A stretch of 64,000 nt of DNA from Pleodorina starrii (GCA_030267565.1 BRXU01000001.1:6262001-6326000), one strand, 5' to 3'; positions 42,201-54,640 are shown, counted from the stretch's first letter. A program made the numbers and translations. Notes: generated by a model not told the origin, from the letters alone.

Positions 42201-45200
42201 CATGGCCTCGCGGCTCTTGTTCATGGCGATCACGTCGCGCAGCGTCAGCGGAGGCGGCAGCTCGGCGTCCTCCTCCTCGTCGAAGGTGATGGTCTCCACA
42301 ACCACGAAGTCGTGCCAGTCGATGGCCTGGACGGAGGCGGAGGAGGGCAGCGCAGACGGAAACCGCAGCGATGGAACGAAGGCGACGGTGACGACGGAGA
42401 GTAGGTAGGGCGGAAGGGAAAACGTGCGCAGTGCGGGACTTGCTGACCAGATAATGAGAGGCCCAGGCGCCTCCAGCCCTGCCCTGCCCACCTGAATCGC
42501 CTGCCGCTCGCGCTCCGCCTCATCCGCCGCGTCTTGCGCCTCCTTCTCCTTGTGCCGCTCCCACTCCAGCCGCCGAAGCGCCCGCTCCAGGATCGCGGCC
42601 CTGCAAGGCCGTGAGTGACGCGGTGAGGAGCTTCGGAGGAACGTCAGGAGGGAAAGACGCGGGAGGGCATCAGGAGCCGTGAACTCGGGAGGCCCGGGGG
42701 GCGCGTTACGATCACGCACCGGATGGATCGAAACTAGTCAGGGAGCCGTTCGGCATGTGTTGGACCGCCCTCCATCCCACAGACCCCAACGCACCCTCAG
42801 GCAAACACACACCGCCCACCAGCAGGGCCTCTCACCTGTCCGCGGCGTCCTTTGCCAGCTTCTCCTTGAGGCCCTTCTCCGGCATCATCACGCGGCTGTA
42901 CGCGTCAGCCAGCGCAGTGAAGAACGCAAACAGGCTGTGCGTGGGCTTCAAAAAGTTGAACTGCGGCGCAGGATGGGGGCAGGCAGAGCCGCAGGGCCGC
43001 GGGGGCAACGGCCGGCTCAAGGTCGGGACAACGGGACAGGATTTGGGGGTCGGGGACGGAGCGCGCGCGGCAAGGCGCGGCTCCAGGCGCGGCTTCTCGC
43101 GCGCACGTATGCCCCTTGACCGGTTCGCCACCCCGTGGCGTTGCCATAGTCCTCTCATTCAGAGAGTGATGCCTCCCGCGAGTGAGCGCAGGCCCCAGGC
43201 CCATAAGGGAAAAAAGGAGCGCGTGCCCTCCGGTGCGACCACCCGTGGGCCCCACCTGCGGATTGGTGTGCTCGCGGCTGGAGAGCCCCGCCAGGAAGCT
43301 CTTGCCGTTGCGGGCCACGAACTGCGCCGTGAGCTTGATGATGTCCAGGTCTTGGGTGGTCAGGCCCTCGGGCACGTGGACCTGCGGGGACAGCCCGTCC
43401 CAGGATGCGGCGGAGAGAGGAGCGGGTCAGGGACAGCGACAGCAGGGCAGCTGAGAAAGGGACCTTCACCGGCGACGCAGCAGGGCAGGTGAGGTTATAC
43501 AAGGCACGTCACGTCCGGCTGTACCCGTAAGACCGTAAGACAGGCACGTGCGAGCGCGGTCTTGCCGGACGGACGGACGCAGTCCCGGACTGCCAGGGAT
43601 GTGCCTCCGCCCGCCGTGCCTCCGCTCCGAAACCATGCTGTACGGCACCGTACCGTATAGTGTTCTTCCTCCGGCTTCTCCAGCGGCTTCACGGTGGCCT
43701 TGGGCACCGCCATGACGGGCGCCACGGGCACCGGTGCTGCGGCGGCCGCGGGGGCGGCGGCGCCACCCGGCGCCTGGTCCTTGGGCGCCTGGCCGTCCTC
43801 AGCGGAGAAGTCCTTGATCTGCAGCCACGCGCGCACGCGGCAACGGGCGGTGCGGAGTCAGCGCAAGTCACTGCACGTGGATTCGGCGGAGATAACACCA
43901 GCGATAGACTGCACAGGTGGTGGACTCGGTCCTTCCATGGGCGAGTCCAAGAGTTGGGTGCCGCGGCGGCACTCTCTCTGCGGATGCTGGGTTGGGTCGC
44001 ATTGGGGTTATTGGCTCACACGGTCACACCCGACCGCAGAGGACCCGGAATGGACATGCTGCAGGGGACATGCAGCAGCGCCGGGGAGGGAAGACGCCGG
44101 CGCAGAGGCCCGCATGCGTCCTGACGGCGCGAGTCCTCCGCCTCCGGCCGCTTCCGCACTGTGTCGAGCTAGCCGCAAGTAGCTGGCCACGCCGCGCCGA
44201 GCCGCACAGCTGCCGATGGCTGCCTCTGCCGCCGCTGATGCCGCCGCCGCCGTGCGGCTGCTGCTGCTGCTGCGCAGCCGCTGCCGCTGCCTCCTGCCAC
44301 CGGATGGTGGGCCCCGACTGCGTTGCCGAGTCTCACCAACCCGGCTGCCAACCTCCCGTCGCAGACGCCGCTCGCAGGCCTGCTGCCGCTTGCTCCCCCG
44401 CCGTCGCTGGCAGCTCCCCGCTGCCGCCGTGGGCACTAACGCCGCGACATCACCGCTACAGCTGCTGGTGCGGCTGCAAGCGAAGCTCACGCAGCCCCGG
44501 CAGCGCAGGGCAGGCCGCAGCGGCCGCGCAGCGCGCATGGAGCAGCCCCGTCGCTGCCTTCCACCCGAGTGCCGACGCACGCGTCAAAGCAGACAGGGCA
44601 GCGGACGCAGGTCAGGCCCGCCGCTGCCTGCTCCCAGATGCCGGTGTCGCTGGCCAGCTGCTTTCTCTGCCGCCGCTGCTGCTTCCCAACGGCTCGCAGA
44701 TCCAGCTCCCCAACCGCTCGCCGCTGCTGCTCTCCGCCGGTTCGTCGCTCCTGCTGATGACCGCCGCTGCTGCCGGTGCTCCACTGCGCCTAAATCCGAC
44801 ACCCATACCTGTGCCGACACTGCCCCTGACGTCCTTGCCAGGAGCCCCCATCCCAAATACCACCCAGGGCATGTCAGATCCCCTTCGGGGCTCTGTGTTG
44901 TGCCGTGTGGCGCTCGTGACATGCACGCCCTGGCCCCACAACTCACCCGAAGCTTGTAATAGGCATGATATGGGTCCGTAGTCACCAGGAAATTGAACTT
45001 GACGTTGTTCTTTTCGTTTGAGAGAATGCGTTTCTCGAACTCAGTGCCTGCGGGCGCAGGTCAGTGCCAAGGCTGTCAGCGACGCCGCTGCGTGCAAGCT
45101 GCGCACCCTGACCAGTCCTACCGCCCCCGCCGGCCCCCTCGTGCTGCTGGGCGTGCCGCGGCGCTACCGCACTTACGCAGCGGCGCAGCAACTGGCCCCA

Positions 45201-45467
45201 GCCTGCGAAATCGCCAGCTCCAGACTCACCGTTCTTGGACACGAACTGCGCTGTTTTATCGATAATCGCGCGGATGTCCGGCGGCGGGAGAATGACGCCG
45301 ACTGCCCGCGTATGCGTAATAACCTTCTTTAGCCCCTCGATGTCCGGGATGTACGTTGACGGTCCGCTGCCGGCCTCGCCAGCAACGACTATGTCCGTGG
45401 AGGGAGGCACCGTCCTAACCTCCCCCGCCGGCACAATGGCGCCAGCATTCTCAACTTCGGTCGCCAT
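39231..45467 (-). CDS. SF3A1: Splicing factor 3A subunit 1 (SF3A1/SAP114/Prp21)
   Basis: Subunit of the SF3a heterotrimer that turns 12S U2 snRNP into 17S and binds near the branch site. Exons: 45467-45230, 45047-44947, 43818-43654, 43381-43256, 42960-42836, 42600-42492, 42326-42150, 41715-41278, 40868-40779, 40295-39231; 877 residues, all in phase. SURP1 (FVSKNG ... FLVTTDPYHAYYKLR) and SURP2 (LTAQFVARNGKSFLAGL ... FNFLKPTHSLFAFF) are in the right order. They are followed by the SF3A3/SF3A2-binding region (AIDWHDFVVVETITF), VVSPITGELIP with HMRISLIDPRW, and a C-terminal ubiquitin-like domain ending LGLKERGGARKK, which contacts U1 snRNA stem-loop 4 in animals. Before it lies a long Met/Gly/Pro repeat region (about residues 600-730). 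An Ala-rich acidic insert is coded near 41470-41700. Confidence 0.95.
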
Positions 45468-45924
45468 AGCCCCAAGCCTCCGTCAAGAAAGCCTGGGGCC
45501 TGTGCGTCCGCTGCTGGTCGAGGTCGCTGAGATGACACTTGAAAAGCTTGATCTGGTTGAAGCCTCGTCTACAAGGTCAAGCAATAGTCTGTTCGTGCTC
45601 TATGGCGTGCTCTGATATGGTCTAATAGCTAGTTCCGACCTTACGGACGATGTCTACCAAACTCGCTTCTTTATGTCAAGGCCTTGTCAAAAAGGGTCCA
45701 AACATTGTACTGACTATGTGGCCATCATGTGTATTGCTGGAGCTCATTTTGCAAATGCAGCGGGAAAAGTTTCGGACGATGTAGTACGCCTCCTAGTAGT
45801 TCTGCTGCTACTCGCCGAATGCCTTGGGCGAAAATTTCAATAAAGAATTTGTACCCTCTTGATCATGCCTGAGCGGCTTAGGATAAACGGGCGGCGCGTG
45901 TGATCACTCGGAGCCGGCAACGTG
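45468..45924. promoter_or_regulatory. Bidirectional promoter between SF3A1 and the EEP gene
   Basis: Only 457 bases separate the two start codons, which point away from each other. Both promoters and 5' UTRs must lie here. The stretch is more AT-rich than the genes; I saw no clear TATA box. Confidence 0.6.
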
Positions 45925-48900
45925 ATGGTGCCGGCAGTACTCTTTTCGGCAGGCCTTGCTGCATTATCATGGCTTGCAGTTCGAAAATTGCTTCGGCGAG
46001 ATGGGGGCAAACAGCGTGCACGTCGGGTGCGCCGACCGGCAGCGCTGGTGTCAACACAACCTGATGAGATCAGCATCATTGTCTACAATATTTTGGCTGA
46101 CCATTATTGCACCCCGAAGCGGTACCCATATGTCCGCCCGGAGTGGCTGCATTGGCCGCACCGTTGGGCGGCGTTGCAAGAGCAACTGGGCACGTTTGGC
46201 GCCGACCTTATATGCCTGCAAGAGGTGGAGCCATCCCGGTAAGCTGTCGTTACGTGCATCCTGATGTGGTTTTCTTCTGGCGTTGTACGACCGCATGTCC
46301 GGTGCACGAACGCTGTGGGTTGAGCCGCGCACCGTGCCTCTTATCCACCTGCCTCCTATTGTCTCCTGTCTCCCTGTTGGGTTGGCGTCGCCGCTCTGCC
46401 TTTCAATGGCCAATACTGTCGCCACAGCAGGGTTTTCTTCCGGGCGCTGAACACTCATGAAGGCTTTGGGGACTGGGTTGGAACTGGACGCGGCCACAGC
46501 CCGGGCATTCAGTGTGCGGGCTGCAGTCAGACGAGCGTTTTAGACCCTGCGGCTGCACCTGATGATATGGTATTGATCTGGGTCGCTGCGTGCCTGCAAG
46601 CCAGCCTCTGGGTGTTGGTTTGCCGAGTCACGGTCTTGTGACCCATGGGTCGTGGCCGGTTTAAAAATGACGGACCCCTGAACCACAGCGGCAAGCGCAT
46701 GCGGCTTTTTGGAGCTACTATGGATGATTACCGATGGCCGCATGGCATTGATGGCTACGGGTTCAGGCCGCTGCGGCGCTGTTTCACGTAGGACTCTGCT
46801 TGTACCCGTTCTCGCTGCACCCATGCCATGCCTTGCAGGTGGGAGCAGATGCTAGCTAGTCCGGCGCTGGCCGGCTACGCGGGTTTCATACAGGTGTGTG
46901 TGTGCGCGTGTGTCTATTTGTGTCGCAGTATCAAGGCAATGCAACGCTATAATATGCACGTCGGGTTACATCGCCGAGTGGCCGGACTGTTGTGCCAGTG
47001 CAGGCAACACGAGTTGCTTGACAGCGCGACTCAAGCGGCCATCACCTGTTCTTCGCAGCCGTCGCCCGTTTCCTCTGTCCCATACGCGCCCTCACTCCAC
47101 CCACCGCTCGCCCCCGAACCCGTCCACCCTGGCGTGTGGGTCCCTCCACCAGGACCGCCGCGGCGGCGAGAGCCTCATATCCAACGCCATCCTCTATCGG
47201 ACCGACAAGTTGGGCCTGGTGTGGCAGGAGAGCCGAAGCAGGGCGCTGCTGGCGGCGTTCGCCTTCTGGGACGGATTGGGTCAGCAGCAGGTGCGGGTGC
47301 GCCACGACCTACTCGCCTTGGGGTGTGTTTCGGACGCTCGCTCCCTCGTGCCTCGCAGTCCTGCTGCCCAGTTCCTCGGCACCGCCACATAAGGGAGTCT
47401 GGCGGAAAGGCGCATGTCTGCAGCTACACGAAGCCCCAGTCCTGCCCAACCAGCCAGCACTGCTCCTCCCCTGACTGACGGTGTCGGACATTGACCCTTG
47501 GCCTTCCCTGCCCTCCTCACGTCCCGCGCAACGGGGCCCATTCTGGGCACCTGCCGATTGCGGGTGCAATCGGCGCCGGGCTCGCGCGTCGCGGTACGGC
47601 CGCCGCACTCGTCGTATTCACAGCTGCTGTACGTGGCCAACCTGCACCTGGAGGGCTCACCGTACCGCCCCAATGACCGCATCAGCCAGACCCGCTCCGC
47701 GCTGCAGCGGTTGGAGGCCCACCAGAGGCAACACGGTATCGACCCAGCAGACGCGGCCGTGGTGGTGTGCGGTGACTTCAACTCGGGTCGACACGAGACG
47801 GTCTGCCACTTCCTGCACCGGTGTGTGCCGGGGTGGTGATTCGTGTTTGCAGTGGGCTGGGCGGCTCCGGACCCTGGGCAGGAGGGCAGAGCCAGCGGGT
47901 CAGCTGGCGGGTGTGTCGTAGAGTGATGATGACTGCGCTGTCGGCCCGCAGCACAGCGCTGTGCGGTTGCCACTCGCCGGGACTGATCCCCGCACCCATT
48001 TCAACCACCGACCCACCGACCCAGGGGTCGCCTGGAGGGCGGTACCACGGAGCCTCACCTGCCCAAGGTGGAGGTGACCAAGACCAGCATCGCGCACCCC
48101 TACGCGCTGCACGAGGCCTACAGCAGCGGCGGCCACGAGCTGCCCTTCACGAGAAAGGTGCGGAGCGACGGGGGCCCCGGGGCGGGGAGGACTTGGGGCT
48201 GCGGTGGCTGGAACGTGTAGGGGCTGTGCCACTGATGCTGCGGCCCTTTTTGCGCGGAGGGCTGCGGAGGCCGGCGGAGGCGGTGGGGGCGGCGGTGTCG
48301 CTGTCGGGGACCGCGGGTGTGTTTGTGCGCGGCCTCGTTTTGCGCCAACTACACTTCCTATACTTCCCTCTCTCTTTCGTTCCCTCCTCCGTATTTATCT
48401 CCTCCCTCCCTCCCTCCCTCCTCGTTCCCCTCCCCCAGGTTCCCTCCCTGGCCTCCACACTTGACTTCATCTGGGCCTCCTGCCAGCTGGAGGTGGCGGC
48501 GCTGTACTGGCCGGTGGAGTGCCGCCACGAGGGCCTTATCGAGCACCAGGCGCTGCCCAACCAACACTACCCCTCGGTGAGCCAGACAGCGAGCGAGGGC
48601 GCCGCGGGGCGCCCTGGGCCCGGGACTTGGCGCCTTTGGCGCCATGAGGACAATCATTGCTGTTATGTATTCGCGCACCGTTATGTGAGCGGCACAGCAC
48701 CTCGGCACGTTGGTTGTAACACTGGTATAACACTGCGTGTGGAATAGGGTCAAGTAGGGCAGAACCCCGCATGTTTTTGCCCTTTCACCCCCAGTCAGTC
48801 TTTGTCAGCCAGTTACCTCGCCTAATTGGACCTTTTTAATCTCTCCGCTCCCTCCTCTGTGGCTTATTCTTCATGTATCCCCTCGCCGCCGCATGTTGGC

Positions 48901-49178
48901 CCGCCCAGGACCACCTGCCCATCGGCGCGGTGCTGCGCATGAAGCACTTTTACGTGCCGCCATTCGGCGACGCGCACCCGCCGCCGCCGCCGGCAGCGGG
49001 CGCACAGCCCGACGCGGTGCAGGAGTACAGCAGCGGCCCCGAGATCGACGCGTCGGAGCTGGGGCTCAAGGACCCCGGACCGGGGGCGGCGAAGGCTGAC
49101 GGCGGCGTGAAGGGCAAGGCTGACGGGCCGGGGCGCCTGAACAAGGTGTCGTACCCGGATGATGACAGGGATTCCTAG
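45925..49178 (+). CDS. CCR4/Angel-type endonuclease-exonuclease-phosphatase, membrane anchored
   Basis: Predicted Mg-dependent nuclease of the deadenylase-like EEP superfamily. Exons: 45925-46238, 46839-46893, 47153-47290, 47624-47820, 48025-48157, 48439-48576, 48909-49178; 414 residues. Residues 3-20 (VPAVLFSAGLAALSWLAV) form a hydrophobic segment followed by a cluster of Lys and Arg, so the enzyme is probably anchored or organelle-targeted. Catalytic motifs are in order: IIVYNILADHYC, LICLQEVE, ANLHLEG, VCGDFNSG, LDFIWAS, and SDHLPIG formed across the last splice junction. The C-terminus is Pro/Ala/Gly-rich and probably disordered. Substrate, poly(A) RNA or other, is inferred from the family only. 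The acceptor at 47623 was chosen for phase; sequence just before it also resembles the family, so this exon may start earlier through a non-standard acceptor. Confidence 0.88.
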
Positions 49179-49913
49179 GTCCGTGGTCCGTGGGCATTGC
49201 CGTACAGCAACGTGGACACGAGGACGAGTGCGGGAGTTCGGGAGTTTTCCCTGGGTGCTCGCGAGGCGCGAGTTATCCCACCGGGTTGGGCTGTGGGGCT
49301 GGTGTTTGCGGGCCAGGCGAGGGTGGAAGAAATTGCTTCGCCGCGTTGAGGCGTGGGCCGCGGCGTGGGCGTGGGGTGAAGCGCGTGGAATTTTGCCGTG
49401 AAGAGACCGGGTCGCTCTGGCCAATTTTGACCGGGTGGCGAGCGGCGGCCTGTGTCTCGGTTTTTGTGTCCATGCAGCCCCGGTGAGAGGTGAGGGGTGT
49501 GAGGCCTGGATGCATGGGACGGATGCTGGGACTGCGGGGAATCGAAGATCAGGGCTGTGGGGGCGCGATGGCGGGCGCGCTTGGTGATGGGCGACGCACT
49601 GTGTTCCATTGAAAGGCCCGGAAGGCGCCGGATTTGGCGCTTGGCACCGGTGCTTCTTTGGCCGCTTCTTGGGTGAACGGGTGATGCGCTGTGTGTGATC
49701 GCACGCGAGTCGGGTGCACTGGTCGCGATCAAGGGGGGGAGTGGTGAGGTGGGTGCACTGCTGAGGATAGTGGAATGTTGGCAGTAATCGGACCCTCTTT
49801 TCTGTACCAACTGGCCGGTCTGGGTAGCCGTGGTGACATTCACCGGACAGTGACCCACGGGTCAGGAACGGTTGCTTCCGGTAGGGTGTCCGGGCACCGG
49901 CTGTGAGGAAGCG
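49179..49913. other. 3' UTR and spacer after the EEP gene
   Basis: No gene is supported. The first few hundred bases should be 3' UTR, though I found no TGTAA before the LINE fragment. Confidence 0.45.
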
Positions 49914-50536
49914 CCTGATCGCGTGGTGGCCGGGCTTCAAGCGCCGCCTCGCCAGCCTGGCCCACCGGCTCAACAAAGCAGCACAGCAACGCAGGCAGCG
50001 GCCCGGCACCCGTGCCCTGGAGGCACTCGCAGCGGTGCAGCTGGCCCAGCAGGCAGTTGATGCAGCGCCCACAGCACCCCAGCCGCTGCAGCAACTAGCG
50101 GGGGCACAGGCGGCCTACACCAGGGCCGCACCAGGAGGACGGTCGCACGGCAGCGAAAGAAACACGCGCCCATTGGCTCCGGGCGGGTGAGCGGGCCGGC
50201 CCCACCCTGACAGCATTCCTGCAAGCCCGGACGGCCGAGCAACAGCCCGGCCCAGTCGCGCTCCAAGCACGCACCGGTCGCATGGTCACCAATCCAGCAC
50301 ATCTGCCGCAGGTCGTGGCGGATTTCTGGGCCGAGATCTGCCGGACACCCACTTTCGTCAGCCCCGATGCTCGACAGGCCGTGCTGGCACAGCTGTCTGC
50401 GGTCAACATCAGGCTCCCCACTGAGGCGGATGAGCAGCTGGGCTCCGAAACCATCACAGCAGCGGAGCTGCGAGTCGCGCTGGTCAGGAGCCAGCCCGGC
50501 AAGGCACCAGGATGGGACGGCATTCCAGCCGACCTG
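49914..50536 (+). pseudogene. Internal fragment of the same LINE family
   Basis: Closely related to ORF2 of the element at 18877-23646: it matches from about residue 345 (LIAWWPGFKRRLASLAHRLN) to the start of the reverse transcriptase (GKAPGWDGIPADL). It lies on the opposite strand relative to the window. Both ends are abrupt and at least one frameshift lies near 50100-50200, so it is dead. Substitutions such as ALEAL for AREAL show that it is a separate, older copy. G-rich degenerate repeats follow from 50540. Confidence 0.9.
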
Positions 50537-50930
50537 CGGTCCGGGCTGGGGGAGGGAAAGGTGGATGAGGGTGGCGCGTGGGGGGGCTGGGAGGCTGGGT
50601 GGGAAAGGTGGGGGGCCGAAGGGGGGCCGGACGGGCCTGGCGGGCAAAAGGGAGGGACGAAGGCAGGGAGGGAAAGCCTGGAGGGAGGCTGGGAGGCTGG
50701 GAAAGTGGGCCGGCGGGAAGGAGGGCGACCGCGTGGGCGGGAGCGAAGTAGGTAGGGAGGGGGTGTGTGGGTGTGTGGGTGTGGGTGGCCGAAGGGGGGC
50801 CGGACGGGGCGCAAAAGCCCGTTAGTAGGCTGCGATGCGTCGGACCACCCTTGTGGCCCCGCGGCTGGGCCGTACCCGCGGCTGTGGCCCCGCGGCTGGG
50901 AAAAGCTATCGGATGTCCGTCCGGGACTGT

Positions 50931-51832
50931 GTCGGCGAGCGGCTGCGACCGCGGCCGGCCCTGCGCGGCGTCGGCATGGCTCTCGGAAGCTCGGCCTGAC
51001 CGACCACTGACCACTGTGTCTTGTCGAGAAGCAGCAGCGCCTTGTCAAGATCCATGTTGACTTTATGCAGAACTAGCCGGCAGCGAAACTCATTCGGGAG
51101 TGCCGACCGTGGTGAGGGACCGGTGCGCTTGAAGGTCGTACTATTTTGGAAAATAGTACGGCACGCATTCTCCCTCCAGCCTCGCCGGACAAACTTCGCC
51201 AAATGCCTCGCTCGGGCGCACAATCTAGTACACTTGACATTGGGGGCATCATGATCAATTACTTTGATTTAGTTTGGCCATACGAGCGAAAATGTTGTTG
51301 GCATTCACCCCGGAAACAAGCCCAAGACCTCGCTATGTCATCTTCTGCCGGTCCTATAAATGCCATTTAGCATAGGATGAAAGTCTCTGCGGGGCGGCCC
51401 AGTCGAAAAGGCTTCTGGACTTCGGCGTGGCCTCAGCACGGGAAGCCGTGAATCTGGGCCGATCAAGTTTGCCTATGTGCCGTTTCAGGCCTTAAGCCTC
51501 TAACAACTATAATACGTTATACAATTCTATACTAGAATGTGCGCCCGAGCGAGGCATTTGGCGAAATATGTCCGGCGAGGCTGGAGGGAGAATGCATGCC
51601 GTACTATTTTCCAAAATAGTACGACCTACAAGCGCACCGGTCCCTCACCACGGTCGGCACTCCGGAATGAGTTTCGCTGCCGGCTTGTTCTGCATAAAGT
51701 CAACATGGATCTTGACAAGGCGCTGCTGCTTTTCGACAAGACACAGTGGTCGGTCAGGCCCTTTCAGGCCGAGCTTCCGAGAGCCATGCCGACGCCGCGC
51801 AGGGCCGGCCGCGGTCGCAGCCGCTCGCCGAC
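50931..51832. mobile_element. Fold-back element: 300-bp inverted arms around a 0.3-kb core
   Basis: Arm 50931-51232 is the reverse complement of 51529-51832 at roughly 95 percent by eye, including a short insertion difference (GGCCCTTTCA). The core 51233-51528 is AT-rich and has no coding content. Each arm contains the palindrome GTACTATTTTGGAAAATAGTAC or a close form, and a frame starting MDLDKALLL(L/F)DKTQWSV with an Arg/Ser-rich continuation. This looks like a non-autonomous fold-back transposon or a head-to-head insertion of a larger element; no transposase was recognised. Confidence 0.75.
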
Positions 51833-52875
51833 GCCGCACAAATTTAGTATAATCAATATGCAAACAATGAGCTCGATGAGACCGCCATCGAGGGCTTGGC
51901 GTACTCTGAGAACGAGCTCTCGCGCGATTAGGCCGACCTCGGCGCGTCGGGTTCCATTATGGGCAACGACGCTCGCAGGCTTCGTCTTAAGGGTTTAACA
52001 TCGTGCTGGACTGATATGACATGGGCGCTTTGACGTTACCGCCTCAAAACATAGTGTGCACGGACCTCGCGCCAACAGAGATAACGTCCCCAAAACAGCC
52101 CATGTAAATTGGGATCCGTTTGGGCCTGCCACTTTACATGTAAACGTGAGTAAACGTAACATGTCATGTAAATTGGCTATTACGAGTGTGGAAATACAGC
52201 AAAACTTGACCCTTTCCCGCGTTGTTCTGCACTGGCATTCCGTGAACAAGCAGCTTCTTGGCCCGTCCGCAAAAGTGGGTGCCGTGCGGGGGTGTAACTC
52301 TGCGACCGTTGAGCGCCTGTACTTTTCGCAAGCACCTCACGGCGATGTAGCGTACGCATTACATTGTCTCCTGTTTTCCGCAGGTGAGCTGTCCTTGTAT
52401 CAGGCATTTTCTTTCTTCATGTGTCCGTACACGTAACCGTACGGTCCTCGGAGAAGGTGACGCTCTTTCGTCGGAGACAGCAATTTCCTAGGCAGCTTGT
52501 TCAGTAGCCGAGTCGGCCAAACAAATAACTTTGCGTTTCCGCGACAACGACGACTAGGTTCTTGCCCCTTACGGTTGCCTACACGTCAGGCAGTTGGCAT
52601 TTGATCTCCAAAATGGCTCCTATTTGTGACATCAAGGCATCAAGGAGGCTTGGTTAGAAGGGTTTGGATCTATTCAATGCAGGCAGTCACACCGCAATTC
52701 ATTATGGATGCTGCGCTCTGGCTTCGTGACTACGTAACCGCAATTAGGAATGGCAGGTACGGTGCTCAATAGTTATACATATGGGCAAGTCATGAGCTGG
52801 AGCGGACTGGCAGATAAGGCGGGATCCGCGGTCCAAGTTGTTAGACTCTGCTTCGTTGCGATCATCGGCCCACAG
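51833..52875. other. Spacer and probable promoter of the ENTH gene
   Basis: AT-richer sequence without a supported gene. The missing first exon of the ENTH reading frame is expected here, probably near 52600-52800. The short ATGGCAG/GTACGG near 52750 has the wrong phase. Confidence 0.4.
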
Positions 52876-54406
52876 GGTACATCCATTTTCGGTGGTGGAA
52901 CGGAAAGCACGTACTGCGACGAGGAATCAAACATGGTATGTCGGTGTCGTTAGCAACAGCCAAGCCAAGGCCAGGGCACGCCAACGTAGGGCTCCGCAAG
53001 CCGGGTAATCGAAATCGTGGAGTGCATGAGCACTATCTTGGAGTGTCGTAATGTCGCCTTGCGAGAAGCGTAAGGAGACGCGTAGAAAGCGCTGTCGGTT
53101 CTCACTGCAGGGGTCCAACGGGCACAATGCTGGCGGAACTAGCGGAATTGTCGCACGAGCAGGAGCACTGCCAAGTTATATTTGTGAGTTGAACCCCTCC
53201 GAGGGTCCGGAGGTGTGGAAGCCTTGGGGGGCCTGCTGTGTTTGTGGCGTGGGTCGGCCGAACTGAGCGTTGGAGCAGGCGGCCCAAGGCCATCCAAGTT
53301 TTGCCTGCCCAAGTTTCGGTACAGGCCGTAGCACTTACATGCACCGTGCTTGCAGGCCGTCCTGGAGTACCGCGTACGCAGTCCTGAGCACAAATGGCGC
53401 TGCGTGTACAAGGTACGTTTCTTCGTGGACCTGCAGCGGCTCTCGGCCTGTTTGGCTGGGGCCCCTTTGACCTCACTGAGTTGCCAGTGCCTAGCGCGGA
53501 CAGTCACGTTTGCTGCCCATGCAAATCAAACCAAAGCATCACCCGCCCCGGCCTCCTTCCCCCGGCTGCAGGCTCTTCAGGTTTTGGAGTACCTGCTGCA
53601 GAGGGGCAGCCCCCAGTGCGTCACCGCGGCGCAGGAGCTGCTGGTGCCGCTGGCGGCGCTGCAGAATTTCGCCTACGTGGGGCCGGACCAGAAGGACTAT
53701 GGGCAGAACGTGCGGCTGAGGTGCGCGGAGCTGAGCTAGGGGGGCGTGCATGACGCAGGCGTTTAACGGGTACATGCCGCTTTCGAGATGGGTTTGCATG
53801 GAGGCACGGAGGGCGCTCCACAACGCGGCTCGGGGGTGTCGGGGCTCGCGGGCTAGCGCATCGGCACGCTGCGCAGGCTGCGCTCGACACGAAAATGCGC
53901 CGTGAGACTTCGTAACGTTGCGCGGTCCATCATACGTTACGGTCCATCAACACCTCTTTGGTGAGAGGTGGACGGCCCAGGAGCCAAAGCATCGCAACCG
54001 GCTCTTCACATACCACGCCGGTTACACGAACCACTGTGGCCGCGGGAATGGGGGCCGCTGCCGCAGGGCGGACGCAGTCAAGTCCTTGATTCTGGACACG
54101 GAGGGGCTCGCGCAGAAGCGCGCGCAGCTGGCGGCGCGGTCGGCCAACATGAAGTTCGCCGGATACTCTCGGGAGGATCTGGCAGCGGGCACCGCCGCCG
54201 CGGGCCCTATGGCGGGCGTGGACTCTCCGCCCGGCCAGCCAGTGACGCCGACACCGACCCACGGGTCAGTCGGGCTCGGTGATGCCGTGGCGGCGTCTGT
54301 GACGTCGGCAGCTCCGGAGACGCCTGCGGAGAGGCCGCTGTCGCCGTCCGTGTACCGGCCGCCCTCACTCTTTGTGGTGAGCACTCAGCGAGGGGGGCAG
54401 AATTAG
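52876..54406 (+). CDS. ENTH-domain (epsin-like) protein, first exon missing
   Basis: ENTH domains bind phosphoinositides and act in clathrin-coated vesicle formation. Exons: 52876-52935, 53111-53183, 53356-53412, 53572-53720, 54067-54406, all in phase. Recognisable family blocks in order are VVERKARTATRNQTWGPTGT, MLAELAELSHEQEHCQVIF, YRVRSPEHKWRCVYKALQVL, EYLLQRGSPQCVTAAQEL, LQNFAYVGPDQKDYGQNVRL and ADAVKSLILDTEGLAQKRAQ. About 226 residues are seen. The final exon is low in complexity after residue 150 and either stops at 54406 or is spliced at 54376 (TTTGTG/GTGAGC) to the ArfGAP exon at 54692, which is in the matching phase. TGTAA at 54461 and 54472 favours the stop. The start codon is not identified. 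Confidence 0.8.
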
Positions 54407-54460
54407 TGGGGTTGGCCGTGCGTCTGCGTCTGCACGGAATTTGTTGGCTGTTGAGGTGTG

Positions 54461-54476
54461 TGTAAGCGAGGTGTAA
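54461..54476 (+). terminator. Paired TGTAA polyadenylation signals after ENTH frame
   Basis: TGTAA at 54461-54465 and 54472-54476, 55-70 bases past the ENTH stop. They support a separate ENTH transcript. They would be intronic if ENTH and ArfGAP form one gene. Confidence 0.45.
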
Positions 54477-54640
54477 TGCGCCTTGCATCCAGTTTGCGCG
54501 CAGTGCGGAGGGCGATGCTCGCGTGTTTTGCAAGGGCCCAACTGCTGTGCAAGTCGAAGCGCACTGCGCTACGCAGCGCATTGCGCTGGCAGTGAGACGC
54601 CGCTAGCCGCACTCCTGGTCCACCAGCAGCATCCATTGCG

